Shown here: one piece after another, positions 1 to 63,399 of the stretch
Position numbering within the stretch: the stretch's first letter is position 1
Layout: the number at the start of each line of letters is the position of its first letter
Source: Cristatella mucedo
Taxonomy: Eukaryota; Bryozoa; Phylactolaemata; Cristatellidae
Length of the DNA stretch: 64,000 nucleotides
Direction: 5' to 3'
Assembly: GCA_009760855.2 (NCBI GenBank)
Contig: WPIO01000028.1
Location: 126,001-190,000 of the forward strand
Made by a program: the position numbers and the translations under genes
Notes under the pieces: model-generated
Told to the model about the DNA's origin: nothing
The model's database searches: none
The model's input: only the letters and a program-made list of their open reading frames with translations

Positions 1-539
1 AGGCTGATACACAGCAGAGCCCCAAGGCCAAAGCCAAGACTCACGAAGGGGGGACCTAGCTGCAGCCTGCTATTAGCCATGCGTTATTTTTCGCTAATAG
101 CATAACAATAGTAACCACTTTCGGGGCTAAATCCAAAGAATATGAGAGAGAGGGCTAACGAAGCCAGGAAGCAAAATGCACTGCAGCACCCGCTGCTGCA
201 AGGCGGTCAATGCAGTAACAATAACACTCTAATAAGTCATTGTATAGCACCTCAAATTAATCAAACCTCTATTAAGGCACTTTATAAAAAAAACAGCTTC
301 ACTGATGGAGAAGGAATAGCCAAGATTGACCCATAAGCATGCAAAAGCTAAACGTATCTAGACCAAGCACAAAAGACGCCGCCACAGGGCCGCAGGTTCG
401 TAGGGCCCCTGGTTCATGAGATCAGCACTGAATCAAGCATAGGTAAGCACATACATAGGAACACTGGAAAGCACTGACCCTTCCCCCTTATTGGTGCCCA
501 GCAGTGTGGGGTGGTATGACCCAGCATTACTGAGAGTGC

Positions 540-690
540 AACATCAATAATAATAATTCATTTGCATAGCACACCCAGATAACTTAACCTCTTTCTAGAC
601 ACTTCACATAGGCTGTAAAAAGAAGCATGATGGTTAGTGGTAGTAACCAGCACAGTGTCAGCAAACATAATATGGTTAGAGGTAATGTGC
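540..690 (-). mobile_element. LINE-A 3' tail fragment
   Basis: Reads in reverse as the LINE-A 3' end: repeated CACTAACCA-type text, then the tail hairpin and (TTA)n, here as AATAATAATAATTCA at the left. Diverged. Confidence 0.55.
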
Positions 691-2104
691 ACTGGTGCGA
701 GTGTCGTGTGCACGTTTTGCTCAACAGGAAACGACTTTCGAGAACACGCTCAGTAGTCTCGTCTACTCAACAGTACTCAGCAACGTGTAATTTCTTCCAA
801 TGGGTGTGCAGACGTTAAATCTAACAGAAAGTCTCTGTCTGCAACCGACCGGAGCTCTGTGCTCCGATTGGCCAACGTTCCTGCTCGGGCCCATCAACAG
901 GAATGCTTCAACCTGATTCGCCGGAGCGCTCCGGTTTGCGCCCAGCACAAGGAACGCCGAGCTTCGATTTGCTGGCTAGCGTCGGGGTGGGAAGTAGATG
1001 GAGAAGTAATCACTACAAGCACGGTATCACCATAATATTACGCTGTCATCGTTGTTTTGGAGAACTTGCCACTGGAAGGAAGCATGTTAGTGCCTCTGAC
1101 CATCGACTAGGTAAGCCGGTCAGTGCATTCACCCTGCTCGTTTAAATCCGACATCCGCAACATTTTTGCAAGCTCAAAACTAGTTTAAGAAACGTTTCCG
1201 AGCTAATTAATAGCACGTGGTCGACCTTCAACCCAGGGGAAGACCACAAGGGTGGGTGCTACAGCAAGCAGCCTTGCCCCCAGACCCAGTGCGTCAATTT
1301 CTCGAGGTAACGTGCAGTAAAGTGCCACCTGCCCATAAGAGCCACTTTTGACAGGTCCCTTGGGTAGTGCCAGCTGATATAAAGGAAACCCTTTGGGGGG
1401 GCTGTGCAGACGTCGTCAGCGTCGCCAGACAGAACGATTGATTAAGTATGCCTGCACGGCTAACCTACTTACTCCGGTCCATCTGCAGCCCTCGCATAGC
1501 CGCTGCCTGCCACTTCAATCGTTCGTTAGTAGAATTCATTCAATACTAGAATTCAGTCCGGGTTTGCTTGCCCTCGGGTCTTGTTTGGACAATTGATAAA
1601 TACCTGTTGTTACTACAATGGCACGGGACAGCCGCTGCTGCCTGCGCCGAGACTCATAGCTGCAGCTCAGCCGAGCCGGCCAGCTGAATCGGCGACCGAG
1701 AAACCCAGGTAGGTACGACTACAGCTGCAGTAATCAGTGGCCCAGCATCAAGATCATCAATCGCACGGCAGCACAAAAGGCTGCACCGGGCCGTCTGGCA
1801 CGGAGGTAACAAGGTGCATACACCGTTGGCTGAGACATCTTCAACGGTGTTCACTGCCAACACTTGGCCCTGGTTACAGCAGCAGCAGCAGCATTCAGGG
1901 CTGCTGCTGCTGCACGAATGTGGCTAACCGGCAGGCATTGGACGACATTATCAGACTGAGTGAATTATCCTTGCTCCTGGGGGGGGGGAGGCAAGTCCAG
2001 TGAACACACTTTGACCTTGCCGCTTGGCTGCTGCTAGGAGGCGACTTTTGTGCAGCAGAGCTTCGCTTTCTTCAGACGCTCACAGGCCGACCCGACAGCC
2101 GCCG

Positions 2105-2240
2105 TGGCACGGATCTGGCACCACTAACCACTACCACTAACAATTCGACCACACTTCCTCTTTGCAGCATTGAGTTATCTAAAGAGCGCTTTATCAAATG
2201 TATTATTATTATCATTAGTATTACTATTATCTGGTAGGCA
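2105..2240 (+). mobile_element. LINE-A 3' tail fragment
   Basis: CACTAACCACTACCACTAAC followed by GAGCGCTTTATCAAATG and ATTATTATTATCATT, the same order as the LINE-A 3' end at 41850-42036. Confidence 0.6.
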
Positions 2241-2418
2241 CGCGAGGAAATGGTCCCCGGATCTCGGCACGGCCCCTCCTCCTCCGTGATAACGAGCGGT
2301 GGCAGCCAGCACTGCCGGCAGGCGTGTCGGCTCGATGCGCCGGGCTCGATGCGCCGGGCTCGATGCGCCGTCGGGCCTGAGTGAGGAGGAGGAGGAGGGG
2401 GGGGCCGTCGCAGCTCAC

Positions 2419-54742
<52,324 letters not shown>

Positions 54743-57180
54743 GAGCTCGCGCTACGGCCGGCAGACCAGCCGTGCCTTTTCTTTAGAGGGCATCCCTCTT
54801 TGCACGTCGCTTGGCCTCGTCGGTGGGCGGGAGCGGCTCGACGCCGCCTGGTGTGCATGCACTCGCTGCCGGCGCCAGCCAGGCCGGCGGTCAAGCTGCT
54901 CTCGCCCGCCAGCGGAGGCTGCCGCGCCTGCCTTCACACGCGCCCTTTGCAGCTTGCGACTGGTTGGAACGCTGGCAGCAGCAGCTGCAGCTCGCGAGCG
55001 GCTGCAACTGCTGCGGTCCGTCCCTGTTCCTTTGAGGTCTTCGACGACCTTGGACTCTTGTCACCGCCGATGGGCTGCTGGTGCTGGCTCGGTGGCCGGC
55101 TATTTTGCGGTCGGCGACCCGTCCGGGCTGGCGGCAGTGCAGTTGAGCCGGTTATGAGCTGCCGCGCTCTGTCACTATAGGACCAGGTTAGCACATGTCG
55201 TCATACTAAGTATGTGGTCACATTCCCAGCACTTGTACCTTGCCCGTATTCCTTGTGTGCCCGGTGCGCTTAGTGTACATAAAGGCGAGGATAGATGTGG
55301 TTGTCATGCGCCGTCATCTCATTCCTGCTGCTGTAAGCTTAGGGCAGTTCACAGTAAGCAAAATTTGCCATTTGTGTGCATGTACGTACATACGGTCCAA
55401 CTTTTTTTATGCATTAATTTCATACATTCCATAGCTCCGACTTACGAGCTCCTGTTATTTTCATGGCTTTTCTTAAGCATGCCACGTTGCACAGCAAAGC
55501 ATAAACAAGCCCCTTCCTCCCCTCACTCATCACATCACATCCAATACGATCTGGCGTTTTTTGTTTATACTTGATGTTGTTTGAATAGTAATTGGGGACG
55601 GGTTGCAATCCCGACCACTAGCTGCATAGCCCGGGGCAGATGTGAGTATCCGAAGCCCGCGAATTTCGAAGGATCCGTGGGACGCTGGTGGCTTTGCTTG
55701 GCGATCCTGTTGCTTCCGATGCTGTCAAACTATTCCTTGTCAAAGCAAGTTTTCGTGTCGTTGCATTCCGTCACCTGCCTGCTTGCCTTTACGCTACGGT
55801 TGTCTTCTTACAATGCCAAACCAGCTCTCTGGCCACCGCCTTTATTAAACTTGAAAATCGGTTGGTCCTTTCGCCGAAGCTGTCTATAAAAAAAAACAGT
55901 TAATGGGGACCTGAGTGGGGGATGGTGGGATGTTCAAGATTGTCCAAACCTCAGGTTACATGGAGGCACTCCATGTTCTGACTCGGTCTGACTTGCAGAC
56001 ATCTTTCGCACGTTCATTCCTTTGCATCTTATGTCTCCGAACCTAGCCGCTGGGTCCGAAACGTTCCCTGTCATCCAAACTCGGAGTGCATGCAGTCGGC
56101 TGGAGCCATCTTGATATATTGCAGTTATTACTAGGCGAATTAGGACTTTCACTTCACGATGTTCATGCCATGTAGGCCTGCCCTCGGGATGACTGCAGAA
56201 CTTCGTGCTGTAAGTTGTAATTAATACTATCTGCCCGCAATGCCATCTAGCGTATTCACCATCTCAGTGCTGCGTTTTAAATATAACGAATAGCTGTAAT
56301 TGAGTCAATATGCAGAACACCGTTCCTGTGCTGCACCCGTGAAGCGTTTGCTAATGTAGAGCCAAGCCATTTAAGTCACCAGCGAGTTGCTCATAGGCGA
56401 AAAAGATAACTCATTAGCCTCGCGGTTTTTTAGTACCGTTGAATCGACTTAAGATTTGAAATTGTATTATGCGACTTGATCAAGTAGTTCTTTCGAAATA
56501 TTTGCTCCAGAAGTGCCACAATTTCTCCCAATGGGGAGCAAATAAAAATAATTAGAATAATACATTTGATATAGCGCCCTCAGAGAACTAAATCCCTTGC
56601 TAGGCACTTTGCATTGTTTAGCTACGCTTGTAGCTAGTTTTTACCTGTGTATACAGGCAGTGCCACTAACCGCATTTACATGTTGATACTTCTCACGTCA
56701 CGCTAACCAAGTTATACTTGTTGACATTGTGCATGTTACCACTAACAATTTGACCATGCTTCCCTTACAGCATATATAAAGTTCATAGAAAGAGATTTGA
56801 GTTCTCTGAGAGTGTTATACAAATTCTTATTATTATTATTATTACGATTATATGAGTTTGAGGCTGCATTTCAACATTCTAGATGTTCGTAGGTTGCCAA
56901 GACTCGGCCGTGCTGACATGCTCAACCTCCAACGCATAATCTAGCCCAGTGCATTGCTCCAAGGCAGCCAACTTGATCGGAGGGGAGTGTACAGTTGACG
57001 ATCTAGGGCTACGTGCGTCGTTGCCCTATAGAATTGCGGTTTACAAGACATGCGACCCGGTTCAACGTCTGCATTGAAGAGAAGGGATCTCCAATACGAG
57101 GTTCCGCACTTGTGGTCAGAAAGTTACACGAACACACTACCTGAGCGTGGCATTTAACCTTGCAAAATATCGCTGCGTGC
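54743..57180 (+). other. MLK 3' UTR and downstream intergenic DNA
   Basis: No coding region recognised. The first 450 bp are GC-rich and probably 3' UTR. Possible poly(A) signals are ATTAAA near 55846 and AATAAA at 56541. Two LINE-A tail copies lie at 56545-56850. Confidence 0.4.
56545..56850. mobile_element. two LINE-A tails, opposite orientations
   Basis: 56550-56620 is a minus-oriented tail (CCCTCAGAGAACTAAATCCC). 56650-56845 is a plus-oriented longer tail (CACTAACCGCATTTACATG, TTTGAGTTCTCTGAGAG, (TTA)n). Confidence 0.7.
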
Positions 57181-57797
57181 TACTTTCGGAGCGAGCGTAG
57201 TAGAGGCGGCGGGCGACTCGCGACACCGGTCGACTCCAAAAGGCTCGCGCGGGCGGCGGCGCACAAGCGCTCGCGCGGGCGGCAGGCTCGCAGGCAGCGA
57301 GAAGCGGACGACAGCCGGCGCTAGGAGCTGCAGGAGTTCGAGCATTTTCTTTCGCGGGCGGATAGAACCTTAAGCCGCCGCCGCGCTGGACGAGCCAGTC
57401 CGTCGATCCCGACGGCTGGCGCGGCGCAGCCTCGCGTACCGACCGTTGCACGCGCACGCGGCGAGCGTTCGCGAGCGAGGCCTGCGGCAGTCGCTGGCGG
57501 TTTTTCCCTCACGCTTCGGCTGCGTAGCGGGATCGCGTCTTTAGTTCGGGTCGCGCGTCGCGCCGAGGCGAGCGCTCGCGTCGCGCGCGCTCGTCGGATA
57601 TCGTGCTTGGCTCGAGGCAGTATACAAGCGGCTCGTGAGCCGGTGGCGGCGGCGCGAGCGTACGAGTCGGCTGCGAAGCTAGCGCTGTGAGCGCGCGAGC
57701 TTCGGTGTTCGGCCTGCTTCCGCGTACATGCTGTTGGGAGAGCATTAATCTGCAAGGCCATTTCTCGGCAGGAGCGGCCGTGTGGCCAGTGTAAAAG
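57180..57797. promoter_or_regulatory. CpG-rich block, possible promoter
   Basis: Very dense CG dinucleotides and high GC against both flanks. Directly after it, ATG at 57798 opens nine codons (MLLEYYRVS) and meets a GTATGT donor at 57826, so a first exon is possible. The block contains one copy of the 54-bp repeat found again at 62322. No gene is identified. Confidence 0.35.
57697..57750 (+). repeat. 54-bp repeat, left copy
   Basis: GAGCTTCGGTGTTCGGCC...GAGAGCATTAATC. It matches 62322-62375 at 52 of 54 positions in the same orientation. Confidence 0.92.
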
Positions 57798-57823
57798 ATG
57801 CTGCTGGAGTACTACCGCGTCAG

Positions 57824-57954
57824 TAGTATGTACTTTTGTTTCATGGCAGCCTCACCGTCATCCAAGACATTTTCTGCGTCCAGCTTCGCAGAGGCTCGGC
57901 CTCACTCGAAAATTAGGTAAATGTGAGTCTTCCATGAAACAAAAGTACATACTA
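57824..57954. repeat. 23-bp perfect inverted repeat
   Basis: Arm TAGTATGTACTTTTGTTTCA TGG (57824-57846) is exactly inverted at 57932-57954, with 85 bp between. It lies at the GC-rich to AT-rich boundary. Confidence 0.93.
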
Positions 57955-58138
57955 TACGTATGCCACTGAAGTTAGGAGAAGTTTCTCTGTTTATATTACA
58001 GTAATTTTTTATGAGAAGTCAGCTACTGTATTACTTGTGAAATTAGTTTAAAAGAAAAATATTATATGCACAACCATGCCTGTTTCCGGTCTCGCAAAAT
58101 GGTTGCATAGAAAGCAAGAGAGAAATTAAATTATTGGT

Positions 58139-58280
58139 TTAATCGGGTTTACTATTCTCAAATATTGTGGAAGAGGAATAGATGTTCCTACAAGAGTTGC
58201 TTTGCTTACTGATTTTATTAATGAATATATTACTGAGAGAAATGGTGTTTTTTGTTTGATGAACTTTGTAAAACAAAAGG
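58139..58280 (+). pseudogene. open segment in AT-rich island, unknown
   Basis: Plus-strand frame reading YCGRGIDVPTRVALL and later ITERNGVFCLMNF, stopping near 58300, without a clear start. Coherent amino-acid composition but no family recognised. Confidence 0.3.
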
Positions 58281-58420
58281 TAGGAGAATGTTGCATTTAG
58301 AGTTAGTTGAGAAAGTATATTTAAGAAAATTTTCTTCTGTAATAAAAACATAGATAAGTGTAAGAGTGAAAGAAAAATAGCAATTAAAAAATTTGTGGGG
58401 AAGAAAAGAAGGCCAAAATA

Positions 58421-58629
58421 GATGGAATTAATTCTAGAGACTGTGCCGATAGAAGCAGATACTGTGAATGCGATCAGGATAAAAATAGTTGGAAATTTAA
58501 ATATGCTTATACTGTGGAACTTATACAATTGGAAGGATTACCAGCCGATGATAAATATTATCCCGTTGATGGAAGAATGATATTCTTTACTTATTACAGC
58601 CCAGAACTTAACTTTAGTAGGTTACCATA
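58421..58629 (+). pseudogene. Cys-containing open segment, unknown
   Basis: Plus-strand frame with SRDCADRSRYCECDQD and DDKYYPVDGRMIFFTYY, ending at a TAA near 58629. No ATG at its beginning; likely a remnant of a gene of the inserted element. Confidence 0.3.
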
Positions 58630-58985
58630 AAATAATATTAACAAAAAATAAAAGTATAAATATATAAAGCAATGGATCAACCTTGGAGTCGAACTTCAAT
58701 GTATGAAAAACCATAAACAATTTTGAAATATTTTCGGGGATATAAGTTAGTTTTTCTATTGAACTGAAAAAATCGTTTTTGCTTATTCATTGTTTGTATA
58801 AAGAGTATACAAATTCTTTGTTCAATACAAGATACGTAATTGATACAGATAATAAACGTATACAACGCAAAAGCTGTTGGCGTAAATAATTTAAAGCTTC
58901 TTTGTTAAATGGTGATGAATTATATAAAGATCCACGCGAGTCTATAGAAATATAAATTACTGATCTTATTATTAAAGTCTGTAAA

Positions 58986-59177
58986 ATGTTATATTCATTA
59001 TGTCGCTATTATTACATTACTCCAGACTTTGAAGAAATTTACACATCTTTAATTAAAACAGCAACACTTTATAAAAATTGTTGTGAAGCTTTTGAAAATC
59101 TCATGGGAGATTTTAAAAAGGAAAGAGAAGAGCAAAATGAATCGCAAGAACAATTTTCTAAGAAAATAAAACTATAA
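58986..59177 (+). CDS. small ORF of the AT-rich island
   Basis: 63 codons from ATG, ending in a charged, Glu/Lys/Gln-rich C-terminus (KKEREEQNESQEQ) that could form a coiled coil. Not recognised. Two more small ORFs follow in the same direction. Confidence 0.35.
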   Translation: MLYSLCRYYYITPDFEEIYTSLIKTATLYKNCCEAFENLMGDFKKEREEQNESQEQFSKKIKL

Positions 59178-59190
59178 ATTTATATAGGAG

Positions 59191-59376
59191 ATGGTGTCTG
59201 ATCCAAGAAAAAAATATTTAAATCAAAGATATGAAGAAGTTATGCAATATAATACTAAATTTAGATCATGCCTAACAAATCTAACAAAGATAAGATATGC
59301 AATCAAAGTTATAAACATATTAACAGCTTTAGGAGTAACAATTTCTAGTACTTGTATTCAGCCTTTCCTAATATGA
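59191..59376 (+). CDS. small ORF of the AT-rich island
   Basis: 61 codons from ATG; a C-terminal hydrophobic stretch (VINILTALGVTIS) could be one membrane segment. Starts 13 bp after the previous ORF. Not recognised. Confidence 0.33.
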   Translation: MVSDPRKKYLNQRYEEVMQYNTKFRSCLTNLTKIRYAIKVINILTALGVTISSTCIQPFLI

Positions 59377-59410
59377 CTCATGTAGTTTCAACTTTTCAGC
59401 ATGATCTGCA

Positions 59411-59605
59411 ATGATAGTAGCTGTTGATGGTGTTCTAGCAGAAATTGACAAACGTAAAAGACAAACTCTAGAATCATATTCCAAGTTTATTTCAAAGATG
59501 ACACGTGGATTATCTGATGAAATAACAACAAAAGAGAAATTTGAAGATATTATAATGGAAGGTTCTCCAAAAGAAACTAAGAAACTACTCCTGTTTAATT
59601 ATTAG
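59411..59605 (+). CDS. small ORF of the AT-rich island
   Basis: 64 codons from ATG, charged helix-prone sequence (LAEIDKRKRQTLESYSKF). Third in a row with the same orientation; not recognised. The three may be pieces of one decayed gene. Confidence 0.33.
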   Translation: MIVAVDGVLAEIDKRKRQTLESYSKFISKMTRGLSDEITTKEKFEDIIMEGSPKETKKLLLFNY

Positions 59606-59619
59606 TAGTTCTTCTCTAA

Positions 59620-60350
59620 CAACTTCTTTTTACATCATCGACCCAAAAACGAACTGGTTGGTCGTTCATTATTATTATTCTAACAATAATATGCTTAGTT
59701 AAACTGCGTATATTGGATCTGTTTTCTCTTCTTTTTTTTGCATCTTCACTTTCACCTGGTTCTAATAAGTATCTGACAGTTGTTCCAAGTTCTAGTAACT
59801 CTTCTGTTCCTACTTTTCTATGGTACATACACTGGTTTCTCTAGTTTAACTATTTCTTTTTTATAGCTTTAGCGGGTTCTTCTCCTATTGAGTTTGTAAT
59901 GTTATTGGTAAGATAATCTGTAATATTAGGTGCATTTTTTAATCCATCCTTTGTTTCTAACATAATCTCCTTTATTAAGGCTTTCTGATTCTTTTTCTTA
60001 CTGTGCGATACAAGCCCTTTCTGCTATTGTTCGATTCATTCTTTCAACTAATGCAACACTCTTCTTACTAGTAAGTCCTAATATACGAACTCCATGTCTA
60101 TTAATTTATTTCTTGAAGTCTCCTTTGAACTCTGATCCAGGACCAACTATTATTTCTTTGGCCATTCCAAGGGGCCTTTTGAGTAAATGTCAATTATTGC
60201 TTGTATCACTTCTTTTAATGACTTGGTTTTAGAGTCTTGAGTCTGTATATCTACTAGCAACATCAATGACACTTAATGCATATTTGTATCCAGAATCAGT
60301 GGACATATATAGTATGTCTGCTTGATGACTTTCATTAGGTGCTACTGCGT
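59620..60350 (-). pseudogene. DDE integrase remnant (Polinton/adintovirus type)
   Basis: Minus strand, reading from right to left: a first acidic residue near 60317, YALSVIDVASRY near 60245-60283, VGPGSEFKGDFKK at 60112-60150, and ALVERMNRTIAER near 60018-60055. This order is that of an rve integrase core. Frameshifts separate the blocks and an in-frame stop follows FKK. The catalytic aspartate expected just before PG reads Gly. The part left of 60000 has further stops; 59616-59828 may hold a chromodomain-like or linker tail but this is unclear. Confidence 0.72.
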
Positions 60351-60468
60351 TCTTTGAAACCTTTTAGAATTTCTTTTGGACTTGTTTGAATACTTGGCTG
60401 AAGATCGAGCATCAAGATCGAGCTTCCTTCTTTTTTCTTTTAGAGTTAAAATTGATATTCTGTAGAGA

Positions 60469-60540
60469 TGGAAATATTTTGTAAGATTTGTTCTAAAATG
60501 TTTAACGAACTTGAATATCTTGAGTCAGGTCACCTTGATT
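60469..60540 (+). CDS. zinc-finger-like small ORF
   Basis: Begins ATG with CKICSKMF, a C-x2-C knuckle, followed by a His in ESGHL. The second His of a C2H2 finger is not seen. It lies back to back with the integrase remnant. Confidence 0.3.
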
Positions 60541-60579
60541 TAAAAAAAAATTACACGAACACCAACGTTAAAATATGAA

Positions 60580-60980
60580 TTACGTTGAGATATATGTGAT
60601 CTATATAGTACTGAAACAGAGTTTGATTCTGGAATCCTACGAAACAACGTAATAATAATACGCGCAGATTGTCATTACGCTACCAATAAGTATTTTAAGG
60701 AAAACATGGTAAATTATATTGTCTTGGAAGAAAATAATTTAAAAAGGTCTTCTGAAATATTTTGTCTTCATCATGCTCAGTTCGTGAGGCTTATTGTGTT
60801 ATTTAAAAAATGTTTTTGTTTGTAAAAGGCAAGCGTAAAGTGACAAAATTAAAAGAGCATTGTTTTATTGGTTTATTTATATTTCTCACGTGAGCATATA
60901 ACTAACCAAGAGATCGACTCTGAGATTTCCTAGATTATCAATGGAGTAATAGTCAGTAGGTACTCTATTAAAGAAAGCAT
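60580..60980. other. AT-rich stretch without recognised gene
   Basis: Stops in all frames; nothing recognised. Confidence 0.5.
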
Positions 60981-60981
60981 A

Positions 60982-61625
60982 CTATTCTAAATCTGTTCCT
61001 CTAGTTACAGTATTTATAGTACATATTTCTTCATATACAAAAGAAGTCTCTGTACTTGGTCTTAGGAATACATAAGTAGATGAACCAACAACCATCACAC
61101 TTAACATTAATAATGGTGGTGCATTCCTAATAGTCCATGAATAATTAACAGAAGTTTTATAATAGAATTCACTGTTCAAGGATTGAGTGATACCGGAATT
61201 ACTTCTGTTACTTTTTTATCGTTTTTTCTACGTAAGATTTAGTTGCAGCATCACTTGGATTAATAGGATCTCCAACATTAATAATATAATTCCCATTCAT
61301 ATTCAAAGAACCATTAGCGGGATTACCATTGAGCATTGCATCTCGTTTTAGTCAACCATACGTAACACAAAAGTCATCAGGAAGAATAGTTGGTGTTGTC
61401 TTGCTTGAGTTCCAGCAACTTGACGTAATAGCAAATCCATTCATATTTAGGTCTCCTGTCATCGTATCACCAGATTTATTAACAAAATTGCTTAACTGAC
61501 TAACATTAACAGCATCACTAGGATTAAATCCAGGTCCAAGATTAACAGCTAGTTGACCTTTTAAATCCGCTGATCCATTGCCAGTTACCATGAAATTGGA
61601 ATCGGCATAACTCTTTTTAACAGCA
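60982..61625 (-). pseudogene. tail-fibre-like repeat protein remnant
   Basis: Minus strand carries repeated phage-tail-fibre style modules: DAVKKSYADSNFM (61589-61627), NPSDAVNVSQLSNF with KSGDTMTGDLNMNGF (61433-61530), and NPSDAATKSYV with SLNMNGNYIINVGDP (61231-61310). A stop near 61352 and further stops near 61210 break it. The segment 60982-61179 may be its C-terminal part. Such modules occur in phage fibres and in some proteins of animal DNA elements; attachment or virion surface is a guess. Confidence 0.55.
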
Positions 61626-61922
61626 TCGGTGATGGCCAACGAGACGGTGGAGGCGAACGACAGCGAAACGCCCGCGGCGCCGCATACTGGCGCTGTGGAG
61701 ACAGGTGTTGAGGAAATGTGCATGGGCCGGCGATGCTTGAACGCTGGTGCCATACATAGCCAGCGAGTGAGCAAAAGCCGTGCTGTCGCCTGCCTCCTCC
61801 GAGAGGCCGTTACCTCGCACTAGATGGGCACTGTGACCAGCGAAGGTCGGGGCGAGCATGCCAAGTTTTTCTTTAGCGTGTACGGTGCTGATCCTTGAGA
61901 TCAAGGAGGGATGTGGTTTTTG

Positions 61923-62022
<100 letters not shown>

Positions 62023-62321
62023 TGCGTGCGCGTGCGTGCGCGCGATTCTAGATCGCTGGGCACTCGACCAGAGCAGGCAGACTGGTAGTGTCCTCCACCA
62101 ACCCAGGGTCGAACAGCTGGAGGATGTGGTCTAGGGACGGGCCGGCCCCCAGCTGCGGCCTGGGGGCTGCGGTCTGGACACAGGCCGGCTGAGTCCTCCC
62201 GCTCACGGGAATGAGCTGTGGGCTGGGCGGGAGTCAAGGACAGTTGGAACCCCGGCCTAGGAGAGAGCGGCTGCGTTCGGGAGCGCTGTAGGTGCCAGCG
62301 AAAATACACGTCGTTGTGAGC

Positions 62322-62375
62322 GAGCTTCGGTGTTCTGCCTGCTTCCGCGTACATGCTGTTGGGAGAGCATCAATC
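62322..62375 (+). repeat. 54-bp repeat, right copy
   Basis: Second copy of the repeat at 57697, on the other side of the AT-rich island. GAGCGTACGAGTC also recurs near both (57655-57667 and 62431-62443) but in a different order relative to the repeat. Confidence 0.92.
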
Positions 62376-63234
62376 GACAGCTAGCACCAGTGGGTACGCA
62401 GACAAGCGCGGCGGCGGCTCGCGGGCGAGTGGAGCGTACGAGTCAGATCGCCAGGCATGGGACGTGAGCGAGACGAGAGTGGCTTTGTGGCCGCACTGCT
62501 GCGCTGAAAGCATGCATGTTGTAGCCGCACTGAAAGCAAGCGGCGCTGTACAGAGTGAGTTCTTCGAATTTCTGCTTTTTGCCAGTCGTAAAGCAAAATA
62601 CGGTGCCATGAGCGGAGCGTTTTCGCTCCTGACCAAAATGCGCACGTGCGTGAATTTCCTGCGAGCGCGGATTCCGTCCGGCTCAGGCAGGGTTCTCACG
62701 CCAGAAGCCTCATAGGGGTCGCGGATTGCGAACCTAACCCGCCCCGGACCGGGTTCGCCACCCGGCTCGTGAGTTCCCCCGCAGGGTAGCACGCACACAC
62801 CAATGCTTAAAATGCCGTTATTCAGTTGAGGATGATTGTGGTGGAGGATATGGTGGCATTCGAGGCTCAATTTGCGCTCCATAAATTGGCGCGTCTTTTT
62901 GCCTTCCGGCACTGCATATTCATTCAAAAATTTATAATATATTTATTGTTATAAAGGCTTTATAATGTCCATATATTCGCGAGGCTCCGCAAAGCCCGTT
63001 GAGTTCGGTTCTCAACCCGGGTTTTCGTAACTCGTATTGTTCAATACACGAGCCGTTCGTAACCCGGAAACCCACTCTATGAAAATCCTCTCAGGTGGTC
63101 GCAGATATTGTTCGGGGCCTGCCTTTTAACATCGCCTCTTGGATAAATTACGATATCGTGTCGCGATTTCTCTTCTCTAGTCTAATTTTGCCCGATGCAT
63201 TCGACCTTACCAGCAGCATGACGGAAGTGGTTAT

Positions 63235-63269
63235 ATCTGACCGGCTAATGCTAAAGCAGCCGGTCAGAT
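63235..63269. repeat. perfect 12-bp hairpin
   Basis: ATCTGACCGGCT (63235-63246) and AGCCGGTCAGAT (63258-63269) are exact inverse complements with an 11-nt loop. Confidence 0.93.
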
Positions 63270-63399
63270 CGATACAGCCAGGCGGTCTCCGTACCGTTTC
63301 TTGTCTCGCCTGAAGGTACCAAAGCAAGTCTGGCCACCATTTTGACACGCAAGCTCGCGAGCGCGCACTGGGCTAAAGAAAAGAGCGGTGCGGGCGCCG

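Larger units (their letters stand above)
1..2418. other. pecanex intron (left edge)
   Basis: No pecanex exon recognised here, though the next one is expected to the left. Contains LINE-A tail fragments near 540-690 and 2100-2240, a short CAG run (1877-1912) and three tandem 14-bp units at 2330-2370. Confidence 0.5.
57955..61625. mobile_element. AT-rich insertion, decayed Polinton/Maverick or adintovirus-like element
   Basis: Base composition changes abruptly at both ends. Inside are a broken retroviral-type (DDE) integrase on the minus strand, a tail-fibre-like repeat protein on the minus strand, a small zinc-finger-like ORF, and several short AT-rich ORFs on the plus strand. The integrase type plus multiple unrelated small ORFs suggests a Polinton or adintovirus rather than a retrotransposon. 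No protein-primed polymerase, capsid or ATPase was recognised, so the copy is partial; size is far below a full Polinton. Confidence 0.6.

Noticed and set aside
1654-1863. Next pecanex exon on the minus strand
   Set aside because: The translated frame does not resemble the conserved region expected after QYEVR.
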